Source: Pleurotus ostreatus/Saccharomyces cerevisiae fusant (lineage: Eukaryota > Opisthokonta). From it: a stretch of DNA of 31,800 nt. A program made the position numbers and the translations under genes. The DNA is taken from positions 1 through 31,800 of the forward strand of contig JAMQCK010000282.1 in assembly GCA_024196135.1 (NCBI GenBank). The letters run 5' to 3'. Positions 11,292 through 21,209 of the stretch are shown piece by piece (position 1 is the stretch's first letter; each line of letters begins with the position of its first letter). Below the pieces are notes generated by a model. It saw only the letters and a program-made list of their open reading frames with translations, was not told where the DNA came from and searched no databases.

Positions 11292-12010
11292 GGTGAATCC
11301 TTGACAGCGTTGTAGCTGTCGTCCCCCCCCCCCCTCACTGCAACTGGCGCGGGGCGCTTTCCACCCATCTCCTCTTCCCTGCGCGGCGTTGCCCCACGTC
11401 GCTGGAGCTGCACTTTGCCCCCGCCTCGATGTGCCGTGAGCGCAGCGTAGCTACTGCTAGCGCCAGCGTGCCGAGCAATCACCGGCGGCGCGTCCTAAAC
11501 CCCTCGCTCGACCCTCTTCAACTCGTCGTTTGATGGGAGGGGATCGAGGCTGAGCGTACATCTACCCCGCACGTGTCCGCGCCTAGACAGCGAGCGGGGC
11601 AGCGCAGGGGATGCAGCAGCGCAGGTCACGGGCGAGCTCTCACCTCACGCCTTCTTGGCGCGCCTTGGCGCGCCCGCATGGCTATAGCGGCATCTCACCT
11701 TCGGGTGATACCCTCCCCCTTCCATTACCTGCACACTTCTCTCCTCTAGAGCGACGGAACCGGTGACACATCAATTTCAACCCTCCCCCTCCCCTCGTTG
11801 TGCTGCGTGGCCACTACAAACGCGTCTTTCGACACGAATGGGTGCACGTAGCTCGAGGGGATATCTTCATCCCCCTTCTTACTATTTTTCGGCGCTTATG
11901 CGTGCTGCGCATGCCACGGAAGCGCGTCGCGCCAGTGAGGATTATCCCTCGTGCTCTTCCCTTCTTTCTCTGTTCCCTTCAGCCCTCCCCTCTGTAAGAG
12001 ACGCTGAACG
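11150..12010. repeat. Dispersed repeat family, copy A (diverged)
   Basis: Two blocks here resemble blocks at 21430-21485 and 21590-21780 in the same order and orientation. One is the hairpin block (..agggcgcgagg..). The other contains gtgctgc, acgcgt, tcgac and gtagctcg. Similarity by eye is about 70-75 percent within the blocks. The spacing differs: copy A carries some 370 nt more between the blocks, including a C12 run at 11323-11334 and a tandem ttggcgcgcc pair near 11655-11674. Non-coding as far as I can see. Confidence 0.45.
11236..11258. repeat. Hairpin, 9-bp stem
   Basis: gccctcaga (11236-11244) and tctgagggc (11250-11258) are perfect reverse complements around the 5-nt loop gcact. 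The related copy at 21435-21457 keeps a stem. Confidence 0.7.
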
Positions 12011-12030
12011 CTAGCAAGCTAAGGGCTTCG

Positions 12031-12049
12031 GGCAGACCTGTGGTCTGCC
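12031..12049. repeat. Hairpin, 8-bp stem
   Basis: ggcagacc (12031-12038) and ggtctgcc (12042-12049) pair perfectly around a 3-nt loop. Function unknown; it lies just past the end of repeat copy A. Confidence 0.6.
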
Positions 12050-12806
12050 ACGAAGAGAGGGGAGAAAGGGGAGGAAGGTCTGTAGGTCTGCTGTACGTAG
12101 ATAGGGCGTACGCAGATGCTCAGACCTAGAGGGAACCCGTTTCTGCGAACCGGGGGTTGCGGGTCGGCAAAGCCCGACCGGCTCTGAGCGGAAGATCAAC
12201 CGGCACGTGACGCGTGGTCCGGCAGATTCCGCGCGGCGCTGGGCCTCACTAGGGAAAGGCGCGGGTTGCGGTGAACCATACGGGTACGGGTGATGGTGTG
12301 TTGTGGTACGGGTACGGTACTTGAAATTAGCAAACCGCGTCGACCCGCCAAACCGTGTAGGGGTAACCGCGGATTTCTGCGGACCATCAACCGAACGGCA
12401 GCTGCCGGGAGCTGCGATGGGCGCTTATCATTGATCATCCATCCGCTGTTGGCGCCTTGGTAGGCCTGCTCCCTGACAAATCCTTGTTCATGCTTAGCTC
12501 TCTATCTCTGCTTCCTTGGTCATCCTCTGAGCAAGCAGGTCATGCCTAGGCACCCAGTGAACAGCCCGATAGCTTGTATGACTCTCATTGGTTTTTTTCC
12601 CCTCGGGCATGACAATGATTTGAAAGAAATGGATCCTCGAGGCTCTATCGGCAACCTGACTGCCCCAGGACCATACAGTACACACAAATTGTTAAAAACC
12701 GATGTGCCTTCCCTGCATGTACATAAATACAGGATTATTTGGGACAGCGTCGACTCGGTGAGCTTGTTCGACTTTCACCCTTGATCCTTCCCCACTTCTC
12801 GCACGC
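12050..12806. other. No gene seen; probable upstream flank of hAT relic
   Basis: Frames here are short and unsupported. Around 12280-12320 there is a run of tacggg/gggta-type words. A TATA-like word (acataaatac) lies near 12720-12730, roughly 80 nt before the hAT start. I could not identify a terminal inverted repeat or target-site duplication for the hAT element. Confidence 0.4.
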
Positions 12807-14834
12807 ATGTCACATAAAAGGCTTGCCGGTGACGGCGAGTCCCAACGCTCTCATCGCTCTCTCTCGTCCGTCACTTCCGCTGCTTCAACTGCCAGCAAGA
12901 AGGTCGTTGCTCGTGCCGCTTGCAAGGCCGCTGGCGTCTTGAAGGCTGCTGCGCATCCACTGAAGCGCGCAAAGAAAGGTAAAAGTTTTTGCTTGTCGGA
13001 TTTGCTGATCTGTGGGCGGGACAGCAGATCCGATAGGCAGGGAACCTCAACAAGCGTACGAGGTTCCTGTATATTCAGCAGGGTTTATATAGGTAAGGTA
13101 AAAGCGATAAGTCCGAGAAAAATAAAATATGACTCGTCGCATCGGGCGAGCGGCCGAACTGCCACCTCAACATTGCTTGTGAGGTTGTTTGCGCTTTTCT
13201 CACAGAAGGACACCAGGGCATGTCGGCGCAGGGAGACTGGATCCCATTGAGTTATCTTCGGATGATGACCAGGAGCAGGACGGAGACAACGAGTCAGCTC
13301 CAGAGGAGGAGGAAGAGGACGACGAGGCTGAGCTTGGTGTGTAGGAGGACCTCTGACATGATAATCACCTACTCACGCCCTTCCAGAACGCCTCAAGTTG
13401 CACTGGACGTCTCCTGCATACACCTTCTTCAAGGACTCAGTCGAGATCAAGTACAACAACGACGGCCGGAAGTATCAGTGGTTTACGTGTGCTGCAACGC
13501 ACTGCAAGGGCGCGGGCGGCGTGAAGCGCTATCAGGACAAGACAGACAGCAAGGGCACTGGGAATCTCATCACGCATGCGCGGCGCTGCTTCGACGCCAA
13601 GTTTGTTGATGAGGTATGCACTGGGCATGACGCTGGCAGTACTGGCCGCTCAGGTGATATCCGAGCGGCCTTTGCGCGTATGACGGGTGCACCCCAGCAG
13701 CCCGAAGTGTTATCTTGGCCACTGACAAGCAAGCAAACACGGTGAGCTGCCTTTATTTGTGCTATTTCTGTGTCTGATCCAATCAAACAGAGTCACCATT
13801 GTTCGCTGGCTTACCGAAGCGTGCCGCCCTGTCACAATGGTCCTCAATCGCATGTTCGCCGTGCTCATGCACTCCGGCTGCCCTCACGTCGAGATACCGA
13901 TCCCACGTACCATCTCCCGCGACGTAGAGACCTGCTTCAATGCATGCCACTTGTGCATCAATGAACTTCTCAAGGTGTGTGTACATTCTGCAGTGTCGTT
14001 CTCTCTGCTCACATTTCTTACTCCCAGGACCATCCGGGCCTCATACACAACCGAGGCCTGGACCTCGCCCAACCACCGCACTTTTGTCGCATTTGTGGCG
14101 CATATCCCATTGGAGGGGCATGTCCTTGCCTTTTTGCTGGATATAGTCGAGGTGCCCGAGGTATGCCCCCATTTTTTGACTCTGTCAAAGTAGCTTACTT
14201 GTTGATGCATTCCCAGTTGCATACTGGTGCACTGGCCAAGGCCTTCCACAACATGCTGCTTGAGCATGGGCTACAATGGAAGGTATGTGCGGTCTGATAG
14301 GTCGTTGTCGTTGTCCCAATGCTGACAATGAGTCAGATCCTAGGCGTAACGTGCAACAACACAACAGCAAACAACATCCAGGTCCGCGAGCTGGTGGCAC
14401 TCCCCAACTCATTCGACGCAACAAACCAGATCCGCTGCTATAACCATACACTGAATCTCGCAGTCAAAGCGCTCCTCAAGCCGTTCTCGGGTCCCGACAA
14501 GAAGAAGAAAGGCAAAGCTTCCGAGAAGGACAAGGACAAGGACGACTCGGACCCTACTCCCGACGTGGCTGGTACCGTCGAGGCCGGCAAAGCTAGCGCA
14601 ACAATAGTCATCAATATCGACGATGAAGATGATCTAGCCTTTGCTGATGGCGACAATGACCCCTATGATGTCTTTGAGGACAAAAGCAACATTGATTCCG
14701 AGGAGGAGACCACTTCGGAGGAGGACAACAGCGCCCACCTGCAGCGCAGCATTGCTGAGGGCTGTGATACAGTTCGGAAGGTATATCTCGTCTCCTGATG
14801 CATTTGTTGTATATTGCTTACACACTGTCTAGAT
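12807..14834 (+). pseudogene. hAT-type transposase relic with BED-like zinc finger, 3' truncated
   Basis: hAT transposases are cut-and-paste enzymes with an N-terminal BED zinc finger and an RNase-H-like DDE core. Probable exon parts are: a basic start at 12807 (MSHKRLAGDGES); a Glu/Asp-rich segment ending at 13336; 13387-13741 with the BED-like stretch TCAATHCKGAGG..GTGNLITHARRC; 13791-13978 (IVRWLTEACRPV); 14034-14160 (TTEAWTSPNHRTFVAF); 14217-14282; and 14337-about 14779 (LGVTCNNTTANN, RCYNHTLNLAVKALL, then an acidic insert). Introns are about 49-56 nt. Signs of decay: near 14034-14050 the phase-0 junction gives ..LLK|DHPGL in one frame while the family core SYTTEAWTSPN is in another. The family residues T-D-AW and C-D-NA read T-E-AW and C-N-NT. 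The C-terminal half, with the dimerisation region, is absent; sequence past about 14840 belongs to an inverted-repeat element. The first intron (12979 to about 13216) is long and uncertain. Confidence 0.8.
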
Positions 14835-14840
14835 ATGCAG

Positions 14841-14870
14841 CTGTGCAAGTAAGACTTTTGCAAAAGATCC
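14841..14870 (+). mobile_element. Left stub of inverted-repeat element copy 1, cut by LTR-like unit
   Basis: From 14841 (ctgtgcaagtaagac) to 14870 the sequence aligns with the start of the arms at 17175 and, reversed, at 20307 (ctgtggaggtagctc), followed by the shared word tttgcaaaaga. About 25 of the first 33 positions agree. The alignment resumes at 16213, after the LTR-like unit. This shows that one element end was split by a later insertion. Confidence 0.65.
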
Positions 14871-15310
14871 TGATGGGTTCGTACGCTCTCCGAAGACGTG
14901 CGCTGCTAGCTGGCTAGCTGGACCACAAAACCTAACACCAACAACCACGCAACAAGGTATGCCAAGGGCGCAGGGTACTCAGAGAGCGACCGAGTCCGTT
15001 GTTATTTGTATTACTAGGGGATATTCCGTGCTTATAGTGCCAGACCGTAGTGATATACGGATTGCCACAAACGAGCTAGGACAATGCGAGACTGCTAGCG
15101 TTCGGGAAAACGCCTCAGAATTCACACAGGTTTTCTCAGGTTTTGTTTGCAGAAGTTCTCAGACTTTGACAAGTTCTTAGAAGTTCAGGCTTTTTATGAT
15201 GGGTTTATGCGAATGAACGCGGTTGGTTTGTGATTTGGTGTGGTGTGTGGTAAGCTATGACTTCTCTGCGCGGGGGCCGGAAAAGTCCCTGAATCGTATG
15301 TAGGTCTCGG

Positions 15311-15317
15311 TATATAA
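15311..15317 (+). promoter_or_regulatory. TATA box within LTR-like unit A
   Basis: The word tatataa stands two bases before an ATG and about 440 bp into the unit. The same word occurs at the matching place in copy B (26246-26252, - strand). This would suit the promoter that an LTR carries, though its position directly before an ATG leaves no room for a normal leader from that ATG. Confidence 0.45.
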
Positions 15318-15747
15318 CATGAACGCGTCGGCTCGGCCGTCCAGGCCGGTCGGCAACACCAAAACCCTATCTCTGAGTCAAAATCCAACTATAACGCCTA
15401 TCCGCGCGTCCTCCGGTCCAAATAATCGCGCAATGGCCGCGGTTCCTGGCGGTAAAGCGGTTGACTGGTCGGGTATCCTCCTGCGCCGCGATGCCGGGCG
15501 CGATTCCACACTTGTTGATGTTTACCAGAGCAGTGCCTGCCTGGGCTCCACCGGTTCCCTTGCGCGCGGCGCGGGCTCAGAGGCCGTTGCGGCGGGGATG
15601 ACGCGTTCTGGACCGACGACACACGGGGCGTAAATCCCTCACCAAGGTGGACAGCGTTCGCCGGCGCCGACACTCGGTTCGAGGTTCAACTCGGCGATGT
15701 CCGAGCAACACGCGATCGGAGCCGAAGTCACGTGTGGTCACGTTGAT

Positions 15748-15758
15748 GGTTCGAATCC
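15748..15758 (+). promoter_or_regulatory. Exact RNA polymerase III B-box / tRNA T-arm word in LTR-like unit A
   Basis: GGTTCGAATCC is a perfect match to the eukaryotic B-box consensus GGTTCGANTCC. It is kept in the reverse copy at 25816-25826. The surrounding bases do not fold into a full tRNA cloverleaf, and an A box is only weakly suggested by tgtccgagc some 50 nt upstream, in copy A only. Confidence 0.4.
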
Positions 15759-16212
15759 CGCCGAAGCAGTATTCTGCGTGTCTCCGCATGACGGCGAGCA
15801 TCAGGAAGTCTTGTCCGAGCCCCAACGATTATCTAGGACATCGTCGCAGTGCGGCAAGCGGACCGAAGGCTTGGGGCGCGGAGAGCGCTGCTACTGAATA
15901 TAGTAGGGCCTGCCAAAGGACTCGCAGGATGTCATCGACGACGCGCAGACTCGTGATCAGGCGCCGAAGAGCTCTCTGCTATCCTCGGTCGGTCGCTGCG
16001 GGTGGGTAACACTGCAGACTAGAGATATCGAAGGTTAGGAAGCGTAGTCTCCCTGGTTTTCTGTGTCATAAAATACCCCCGGCGCGCCCGTGGTACAGTC
16101 GCGACGCCGGTGCGATATATACGGGACCGTCCGTATGATCCAGACCAATGTGGCTATTTCGCCTGTTTATATGTATTTTTCCGCGTTTTTCAGCCGCAGG
16201 GCGTATCAATCC

Positions 16213-16640
16213 CGATAACTGTCCGCGGGCCTATTGCAAAAGAGCCGAATGTGTTGTCAGCACTGCCACAGGCCCCGGCCAGGTCGCCGGGCAGCCTCCG
16301 GCACGCGCCCAATGTGGTAGGCGACCCCCCGACCAAGCCGGTCGGGATTCCACGCCGCACGCGATGCACAACGCACGGGTCCTGCTGCCGCAGGAATTGA
16401 TGCGCTTTTTGCAGCTGCTGATGCGCCCTCCGCGCTGCGGTGGCTGTGCCACCAAAGCGGCGGCGCTGCTCCGCGCGCTGCTCCCTCCGTTCTGGCCAGT
16501 GTGAGGAGAAATAGAAGGAAAGATGCATTTAGTATATAAAAGGAGACATACACGCGTGAAACGCGCAAGCAGGCGTGTGTAGAAACAAAAACTAGAGATA
16601 TGTGCTGCCGAAACGTTTCGGCAGCAAGCGCCGCGCACAG
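16213..16640 (+). mobile_element. Remainder of inverted-repeat element copy 1
   Basis: Directly after the second atcc, the sequence resumes the alignment with the 17175 arm. The shared order is tgtcc, attgcaaaag, then gccacaggccccgg, gtcgcc, gcgaccccccgacc and gtcggg. It then continues with a TATA-like word (tatataaaag, 16533-16542) and the imperfect hairpin gctgccgaaacgtttcggcagc (about 16602-16623). The copy is clearly more diverged than the pair at 17175/20307, so it is older. Its right-hand end is not identified. Confidence 0.6.
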
Positions 16641-17174
16641 CCTACGTCGGTGAAGGATGGAGGGTGAAGGGAAGGGACATCTTGCGTGATATGAAGGGCT
16701 AGGGAAGGAGGGTGGCTGACGGAGCGCTTTCCTGCTCATCCAGGCGGCGTGGGGGCGCGTCGCGTCATGTCGTGTCGTAGTCGGGCAGCGTGTCATCGCG
16801 GCTGCAGCTTCTTTGCGTCTCCGCACGAGGCTCGCGGGCGCGAAGCGGCCGGGCATGGCGCACTCAGTGCTCAGCGCGCGGACACGCTCATTGTTGTCAT
16901 GGGGGTGGGGTGATCGGACATGAAGTGGTGCAAAGGTGCCGAGTGTGTCCCTTGCGTGCACGTCAGACATGGGGGAGTGTACGTGGGATGGGAGAAAACC
17001 TCTCAAATGATGCGGCACGTCGGCGAGGGCAGGTATGCCGGTGGTTGCAATGGCGGTCGGAGGGAAGGGGTGCCGGGTCGGTCATCGCAGGTCGCGCGCG
17101 CAATCGCGATAAAGCAAAGGCATTCGGTGCTGTACAATCCAGTAATTAGCTCAAGAAATGGCATAGGGCGGCAG
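16641..17174. other. G-rich stretch between two inverted-repeat arms, no gene
   Basis: This stretch is G-rich on the + strand (gaaggga, ggtggctg, ggggtggggtgat). It resembles in style the G-rich stretch at 17690-18180 inside the next element. That fits it being internal sequence of element copy 1. Frames on both strands are of low complexity. Confidence 0.4.
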
Positions 17175-19253
17175 CTGTGGAGGTAGCTCGTTTGCAAAAG
17201 ACCTCGGAATTTGTCCAAAGATCTTTTGCAAATCTCGAGACAGGTCTGTCCTCACAGCCACAGGCCCCCGGCACGTCGCCGGCGAGCCCCCGGCTGCCGC
17301 CTTATGCGGAAGGTGACCCCCCGACCTCGCTGGTCGGGGTTTCCCACAGCACGTGTCGCGCAACGCGCGCACTCCGCCGCCGCCGCCGTTGCCACGCGCC
17401 CTGTGGCGGCTGATGCGCCGCCCTCGCGCGCGCGTCGCCGCTGCTTAGTCAGCGCGTCGGGGGGCGTCGCCCACGCGCTTGCGCGCGCCGCCGCCGCCGC
17501 CGCCGCTGTACGCGTCGCATCGAGCGAAAAACGAAAGAATATGAATATATAGTATAGCAGATGTATATAATGTAGCTAAAAGCACGGGTGATGCGCGAAA
17601 AAAGACAAAAAGTGCTGACGAAAAAATTTCGCCGGCGCGACACGCGTCGTACAGCCCGCGCGAACAGGCATGGGCGAGCACGTGTCAGTTGAAAGGAGTG
17701 CGAAGAGGGTGGGAGGGGGACGGCGAGCTGTAAAAGCGCACCAGATAGCGCCCTCTGACTGCCACTGGGGGTTGGGAGGGGGGGAGGGAGAAGGCCGAGC
17801 GCGATTTGCGCGACCCGCGCGATTTCCACGCACAGGTCTGAGGTGAGGGTGGTCCCCATCACGGGAGGGGGTGGGGGAGGGGGATTGGATGCCCGTGACA
17901 CGCGCAAGGGAGGTGAGGATCGACGTCGCGCTTCCTAGCGCGGGTGCGCCAGCGGTTGCATTCCTTGCCCGTTGACTAGCCTTGTGGGAGGCGGAGTGTC
18001 TGTGGGGGGCTTTTCTGTCGCGCCACAGGGATGAGGGTGCGATATGAGGGCGTGGCAGCGGGCGAGACTGGCGGGGTGGTGGTGGGAGGGAAGATGCTGG
18101 TGCCCGATCACGATGTCCGCGAGAGCGAGGAAGGGCGACCACGTGGGTCAAAAATGTGAGTGGGGGGGAGGAGATATTAGAGAGCGCGCTGGGAAGATTT
18201 GCGAAGGGGAAAAGTGTAGGGCACGATGCGGAAAACATGAAGAGGGCTACGGCCAGCTGCGCCAAATTGGTCTTGATGTTCGGGGCCGCCAAAATCCATC
18301 TTGGGACCGCACGGATGCTGGTCCAGATGCCTGAGGAGCGTCTCCGTCGACTTCAGTGGCCCCGGGAACACGCCGACAAGGGTGCGAGGGCGTAGAGAAG
18401 ATATAGGGCGAAGGGAGAGGGTTCATATAAAATTAATCAATCGTTTGAACCGGAATCAGCCTCCATAAAGTGTGTCCAACATCAAATCTCTTCGATTTTG
18501 CACTCAAAAACACTGTGTCTACAGTCCTACATTACATCTAGGATAGGGAATATTGTGTACTGCACATGCCAAGTTAGGGGATGTGTTTCCCTACGCGCCA
18601 CAACTTGTTTGGCGCCGATCCGTGGAGATCTGCACGAGGTACAGCCCAAAAGCACTGTTTTCGAGGGTGAAGAGGAGGAATGCTTTGGTTTGCATAAAGC
18701 GCGTCGTAACTGAAGCTCAAGTTCTGTCAGCCACAGCCATCGCTCTGCTACAAAATCTCGTAGATCTATTGCTTTACATGTATACTACACTGATCTATCC
18801 TTATTTGACCCTCTAACCCCCCTCGGCTTGCGTCCGAGGCCATCGAGTACAACAGCGACGAAGCCCGGATATCGGGCCGAGCCGCCGGCCCGGACATCCG
18901 CCGCATCGTGGCGGCGTGTTCTTCACTCCCAACCACCATCTCGCTGCCCATACCGCCGCCCCGCCCGCCCTCTCGCCCTCTCACCCTCCTCCCTCCCTGC
19001 TCTACTCATCAATAGGACAAAACAACATGCATTTTACGCGTATCCCACACGCCAAACGCGTGCTCGATGCTGGCCGAGCGAGCAATACCCGGGCGCTTCC
19101 TGTGACGCGCAGCTTCGTGTCGGAGCGCGGAAAAGTCGCCGAAGGGGTAGGGGAGGATGCCCTTGCATCCCGCAGGTGCGCCGCTACGATCTGCGGCCCA
19201 GATATTTACTGACGCGTTCTTTTCTATTTTTCCCGGCCCTTTACAGGACATCT

Positions 19254-19280
19254 CCCCATAGCGCGCCTGACGCTATGGGG
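19254..19280. repeat. Hairpin, 10-bp stem
   Basis: ccccatagcg (19254-19263) and cgctatgggg (19271-19280) are perfect reverse complements around a 7-nt loop, inside the 3.1-kb unit. Confidence 0.65.
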
Positions 19281-19435
19281 TGATGTTTCATCAATGCTTC
19301 GTCAAGCCCCCCTCACTCTCCTTCCCTCCCCCAGCATCGAAACGCGCCCCCGCGTCGAGCACGGCCCATTCGAGTACCCACCGCACTGGCAAATTTGCGG
19401 TGCTGGGCTCGGCGCGGGACGCGTATGTCGATGTT

Positions 19436-19456
19436 CCTAGGCCGTCCTGGCCTAGG
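19436..19456. repeat. Hairpin, 8-bp stem
   Basis: cctaggcc (19436-19443) and ggcctagg (19449-19456) pair around the 5-nt loop gtcct. Each arm is also a self-complementary palindrome. Confidence 0.6.
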
Positions 19457-20307
19457 AGGGGTCGGGGCCTGCGAGCACTAGGCAGCGCGCTTGCAATCAC
19501 GTAGATGCCCGCTCGCTAGCTCGTGCACAATCGTGTGACAACAGTCACACGCATCTCCTTCGACCACCACCACCTGCGCCGCCTCTCCTGCGCGCGGTCC
19601 CCCTCCCGCCTTCCCCAGTCACCCGGAGCAAGTCCTTCCCCCTCAAGTCCCCGCAGCCCACCCTCCCGTACACCGCAAATGCCCGTGCTCGCACCCATCT
19701 GCCGCGCCCTAACAACGAGCCGAACGGCAATGCCGGTCGAGCACCGCCACTCCTTCCACTGCTCCCTCCACCTTTTACCGCCCTAAGCACGCGCGAGCGT
19801 GCACATTCGCTCTTGCGGGCTGCCTAGGGCGTGCCCCTAGGGCGTGCCGCTCCGGCGAAAGATTTTTGCCGGCGCTTTTTGGCCTTTTTCTGCCCACCCC
19901 AGGGCTTTTTAGATACAATGTGTTTGTGTACTGTAGTAGACATTCAGTTCCTTTTGTTTTCTACACGACACGATACGTACAGCGGCGGCGGCGGTGCGCG
20001 CAAGCGCAAGGGCAACGCCCCCCGACGCGCTGACTAAGCAGCGGCGACACGCGCGCGAGGGCGGCGCATCAGCCGCCACAGGGCGCGTGGCAACGGCGGC
20101 GGCGGCGGAGTGCGCGCGTTGCGCGACACGTGCTGTGGGAAACCCCGACCAGCGAGGTCGGGGGGTCACCTTCCGCATAAGGCGGCAGCCGGGGGCTCGC
20201 CGGCGACGTGCCGGGGGCCTGTGGCTGTGAGGACAGACCTGTCTCGAGATTTGCAAAAGATCTTTGGACAAATGCCGAGGTCTTTTGCAAAAGAGCTACC
20301 TCCACAG

Positions 20308-20390
20308 GTGCTGGTATTCCAGTTCCAACGTAAACTAGTGCTTAGATCTAAATTGCTTGTGCAGCATCAGCTGGGTGCAGTTTTTGGGCT
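20308..20390 (+). repeat. Left piece of 28-bp-array repeat family, copy 1
   Basis: The stretch around 20325-20375 (taaact..agatctaaattg..cagcatcagctgg) matches 23892-23938 (taaact..agatttaaattg..cagcgtcagctgg), which precedes the second member of the family. It is separated from the rest of its copy (20911-21170) by the MITE-like insertion. Confidence 0.5.
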
Positions 20391-20910
20391 TACAGCGGTT
20401 TGCGTTACTTTGCGGAATCCGCGCAAATTCCGCGTGCGTGTCATGTTTGGCCGCAGCCTCGCGGCACCTGCCGCACGTCGCCTGGCATGGACTTTCCGCC
20501 CATTATTTAGCTTAACTTCTCGACCAAGCGGCGCCTACTACAAAACCACATTCTCCCTTAGGACTTGGGTCACCAAGTACTGCATACAACGCTTCTTGGG
20601 GGTCAAGTCGCTGATGAGCCTATCGGCTATTTCGGACCTGAGTCCAGCGCGCGTGCTCCCGGAAAACGCCGGCCTGGCATGGAATAAATAATCGCATACC
20701 GTTGTTCGAGCATTTTGCTGTGGAATTTCTCGGAAAGAGACCTCACAGCCATATATCAACATCGAGCTTCAGTTTCTCAGCAAGATTTGTATGGTATCGA
20801 ACGAGGGACGACTTTCTAAGGGCTACTCGGCAGGTGCCGCGAGGCGGCGGCCAAACATGACACGCACGTGGAATCCGCGCGGATTCCGCAAAGTAATGCA
20901 AACCGCTGTA
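20391..20910. mobile_element. 520-bp MITE-like element with about 85-bp terminal inverted repeats
   Basis: The left end (20391) reads TACAGCGGTTTGC and the right end (20910), reversed, reads the same. Arms match over about 85 bp with few differences, through tactttgcggaatccgcg, tgtcatgtttggccgc and ctcgcggcacctgccg. Ends are TA..TA, as expected for Tc1/mariner-type insertion at a TA site, and the outer bases allow TTA as well. The right arm includes the perfect 18-bp palindrome ggaatccgcgcggattcc. The interior (about 20480-20825) has no transposase. The element interrupts an older repeat. Confidence 0.75.
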
Positions 20911-21170
20911 AAGGCTTCACCATCAAATCATAATGAGTATTATGCAAATAAATGCAATGCACAAAACTGCAATTCAAAAGTGCAGTACCCAGAATTGCAA
21001 TTTAAAAGTGCAGTACACAGAATTGCAATTTAAAAGTGCAATTCCCAGAATTGCAACTCAAAAGTGCAATTCCCAGAATTGCAACTCAAAAGTGCAATAT
21101 CAAAAGGTAGGGTATAGGTAAGGGCGATATACTGTCCAGAGAATACCTGGTCACCAAACTGATAACAGCG
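20911..21170 (+). repeat. Right piece of 28-bp-array repeat family, copy 1
   Basis: After the MITE-like element comes an array of 28-bp units, then gtataggtaagggcgatatactgtccag..aatacctggtcacc. This matches 24350-24410 almost word for word. The copy breaks off after ggtcacc near 21165, where the second family member continues into its inner inverted arm. Confidence 0.65.
20967..21097 (+). repeat. Tandem array of 28-bp units
   Basis: The word attgcaa recurs at exact 28-nt steps (ttgcaa at 20995, 21023, 21051 and 21079). The unit is roughly agaattgcaactcaaaag plus tgcaattccc. About four and a half copies are present, with small changes toward the left edge. Confidence 0.85.
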
Positions 21171-21209
21171 ACGCGGGAGAGGCACAGAGGAGTAGACGCG
21201 CTGTTTCGG

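Larger units (their letters stand above)
14871..16208 (+). mobile_element. LTR-like unit A (solo LTR or small LTR-type element), 1338 bp
   Basis: It starts TGATGGG and ends GTATCA, so its ends form the 4-bp inverted repeat TGAT..ATCA typical of LTRs (TG..CA). It is flanked by the 4-bp direct duplication atcc (14867-14870 and 16209-16212). A second copy lies in reverse at 25365-26690. Similarity is clear along most of the length, for example the shared translated string TLSLSQ.PTITPIR, the word tatataacatgaa and the final cagccgcaggg. No gag, protease, reverse transcriptase or integrase frame is present, so it is a solo LTR or a non-autonomous unit. Similarity at protein level in the 15319-15633 frame suggests a possible short leader frame, but nucleotide-level relatedness alone could explain it. 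Confidence 0.8.
17175..20307. mobile_element. 3.1-kb unit with near-identical inverted arms of about 335 bp
   Basis: The left arm (17175 to about 17510) and the right arm (about 19977-20307, reversed) are almost identical. For example, a 73-codon translated stretch is the same in both, and the main length difference is a CCG-repeat slip. Outer ends read CTGTGGAGGTAGCTC. Each arm carries an internal inverted pair, TTTGCAAAAGA (17191-17201) and TCTTTTGCAAA (17222-17232), then GC-rich sequence with CCG runs. Past the arms, weaker similarity continues for about 150 nt. The 2.4-kb interior is G-rich on the left and C-rich on the right, with an A/T-richer core at about 18420-18820, and shows no transposase domain. 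It fits a non-autonomous DNA transposon with long terminal inverted repeats (Mutator-like elements can look so), but I find no target-site duplication. Confidence 0.65.

Noticed and set aside
15319..15633. 104-codon frame in LTR-like unit A as a real gene
   Set aside because: It resembles the frame in unit B, but both units are related at nucleotide level and the frame has no domain; kept only as a remark in the unit's entry.
17576..18292. 238-codon reverse frame inside the 3.1-kb unit
   Set aside because: Composed of Pro/Ser/Arg-rich low-complexity sequence from a G-rich strand; no recognisable transposase motif.
20967..21097. 28-bp repeats considered as a CRISPR array
   Set aside because: Units are directly adjacent without unique spacers, recur inside transposon arms and the genome is eukaryotic.
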